13,387 nt of DNA from Methanoculleus sp. Lineage in GTDB: Archaea; Halobacteriota; Methanomicrobia; Methanomicrobiales; Methanoculleaceae. A model generated the notes under the pieces. That model did not search any database. It had not been told where the DNA came from and saw nothing but the letters and a program-made list of their open reading frames with translations. Both the position numbers and the translations under genes were made by a program. The stretch covers positions 1-13,387 of the forward strand of contig JALNXI010000024.1 in the NCBI GenBank assembly GCA_023230425.1. Direction: 5' to 3'. Every line of letters begins with the position of its first letter. Position 1 is the stretch's first letter. Below are positions 12,888 to 13,387 of this stretch, piece by piece.

Positions 12888-13387
12888 CGGCCCGCTGCAA
12901 ACTCTGTTCAGGCCCTGGCGCTCGTCCCCGCCCGTGATGGGGCGGGTGCCGGATCCGGATTTTCCCGGGTTCATCCCGGGCACCGGACCGTGGCGGCTAT
13001 CGCGCCGGGGGGTTTTGGGGACCGGGAGGGGGGCCTCTCCCTCGCCCCAAACGACGATATCCTCAAATTCCCCACCCCGCCCGGCCTCCGGCCTCCTCCC
13101 CCGCCCCCCTTCAGGGGCAGGGGCAGTGCGTGGCGATACCCGATGGAAATCCGTATCCGGGGGCACGAGCGTTCCAGACCCTGGTTCTGATACTGATACG
13201 TTTCATAAGATACGCCCATGATGCGCTGTTTCAGGCTGGACGATAGACCGACCCATTTTTTGGTAGTGCTTCAGCAGAGAACTGATAATCGATCTCGGTG
13301 GATCCGACCGAAAATTTCCGTTATCGGGCTCTGGTAACGCCCACCCTCTTCCGGCTGTCGTTCATCCCTGACGAGATTGGTGCCGGA
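12888..13387. other. GC-skewed, hairpin-rich intergenic region
   Basis: No gene is recognised. It holds a CCCGCCC/GGGCGGG hairpin (12927-12946), a CCCGGG pair separated by 5 nt (12964-12980), a four-tract G-run motif on the plus strand (13007-13033), a long C-rich stretch (about 13068-13108) ending in a C/G hairpin around TTCA, and a T6 run at 13256-13261. Open frames here translate to Pro/Gly/Arg-rich low-complexity peptides. The last ~115 nt are open on the minus strand to the window edge but the product resembles nothing I know. Confidence 0.5.
13007..13033 (+). repeat. G-quadruplex-forming motif
   Basis: Four guanine tracts of 6, 4, 3 and 6 bases separated by TTTT, ACC and A fit the G3+N1-7 rule for intramolecular quadruplexes. 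It lies about 130 nt past the SnoaL-like gene in non-coding DNA. The C-rich stretch some 40 nt further on gives a similar G-rich sequence on the minus strand. Confidence 0.55.

Noticed and set aside
13274..13387. A partial gene on the minus strand at the right edge
   Set aside because: The frame is open to the window edge for about 37 codons, but no motif, ribosome binding site or family resemblance supports it.
1..13387. CRISPR arrays, insertion sequences, tRNA or rRNA genes
   Set aside because: I looked for regularly spaced repeats, transposase motifs, and tRNA-like TTCRANNC arms in the gaps and saw none.

Overview
The window is high-GC archaeal DNA, most likely from a hydrogenotrophic, formate-using methanogen of the order Methanomicrobiales; a Methanoculleus-like organism is my best guess from protein character, not from any search. 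The grounds are an archaeal-type alanyl-tRNA synthetase with a four-cysteine N-terminus, a methanogen-type two-subunit F420-linked formate dehydrogenase (FdhA/FdhB), two FmdE-family proteins, a MoeA fused to a periplasmic-binding-protein-like domain, TTTAWATA-like TATA boxes, and GGAG/GGTGA ribosome binding sites.

Layout. Positions 36-1072 (+) hold a Nif3-like dinuclear-metal protein coupled through an ATGA overlap to a small SWIM zinc-finger protein. Positions 1134-4509 (+) hold alaS with its own TATA box, overlapped by 8 nt by a winged-helix regulator carrying two C-terminal membrane segments. A 42-residue zinc-ribbon protein (4528-4656, -) faces it. Positions 4657-5308 hold no convincing gene but contain a strong hairpin plus U-tract that looks like the terminator of the fdh operon, and another perfect hairpin. 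Positions 5309-8615 (-) are the fdhA-fdhB operon. Positions 8616-8886 form an AT-rich divergent promoter region. Positions 8887-12381 (+) carry an FmdE-family protein with a zinc ribbon, a TrmO(TsaA)-FmdE fusion, and a MoeA-PBP fusion preceded by a hairpin leader. Positions 12450-12878 (+) encode a SnoaL-like/NTF2-fold protein. The remaining ~500 nt are GC-skewed, hairpin-rich and G-quadruplex-prone with no recognisable gene.

How the genes fit together. FdhA needs a bis-pterin Mo or W cofactor. MoeA inserts the metal, and FmdE-family domains are metal-binding domains that recur near Mo/W enzymes such as formylmethanofuran dehydrogenase. The divergent arrangement fdhAB <-> fmdE-like / trmO-fmdE / moeA-PBP therefore suggests a small metal-handling or cofactor-maturation neighbourhood serving formate dehydrogenase. 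The least understood parts, and the best candidates for something undescribed, are the TrmO-FmdE fusion, the FmdE-like protein lacking the usual HGHxCPG ligands, and the cysteine-rich, glycine-poor PBP domain on MoeA. The functional link is inferred from proximity and family membership.
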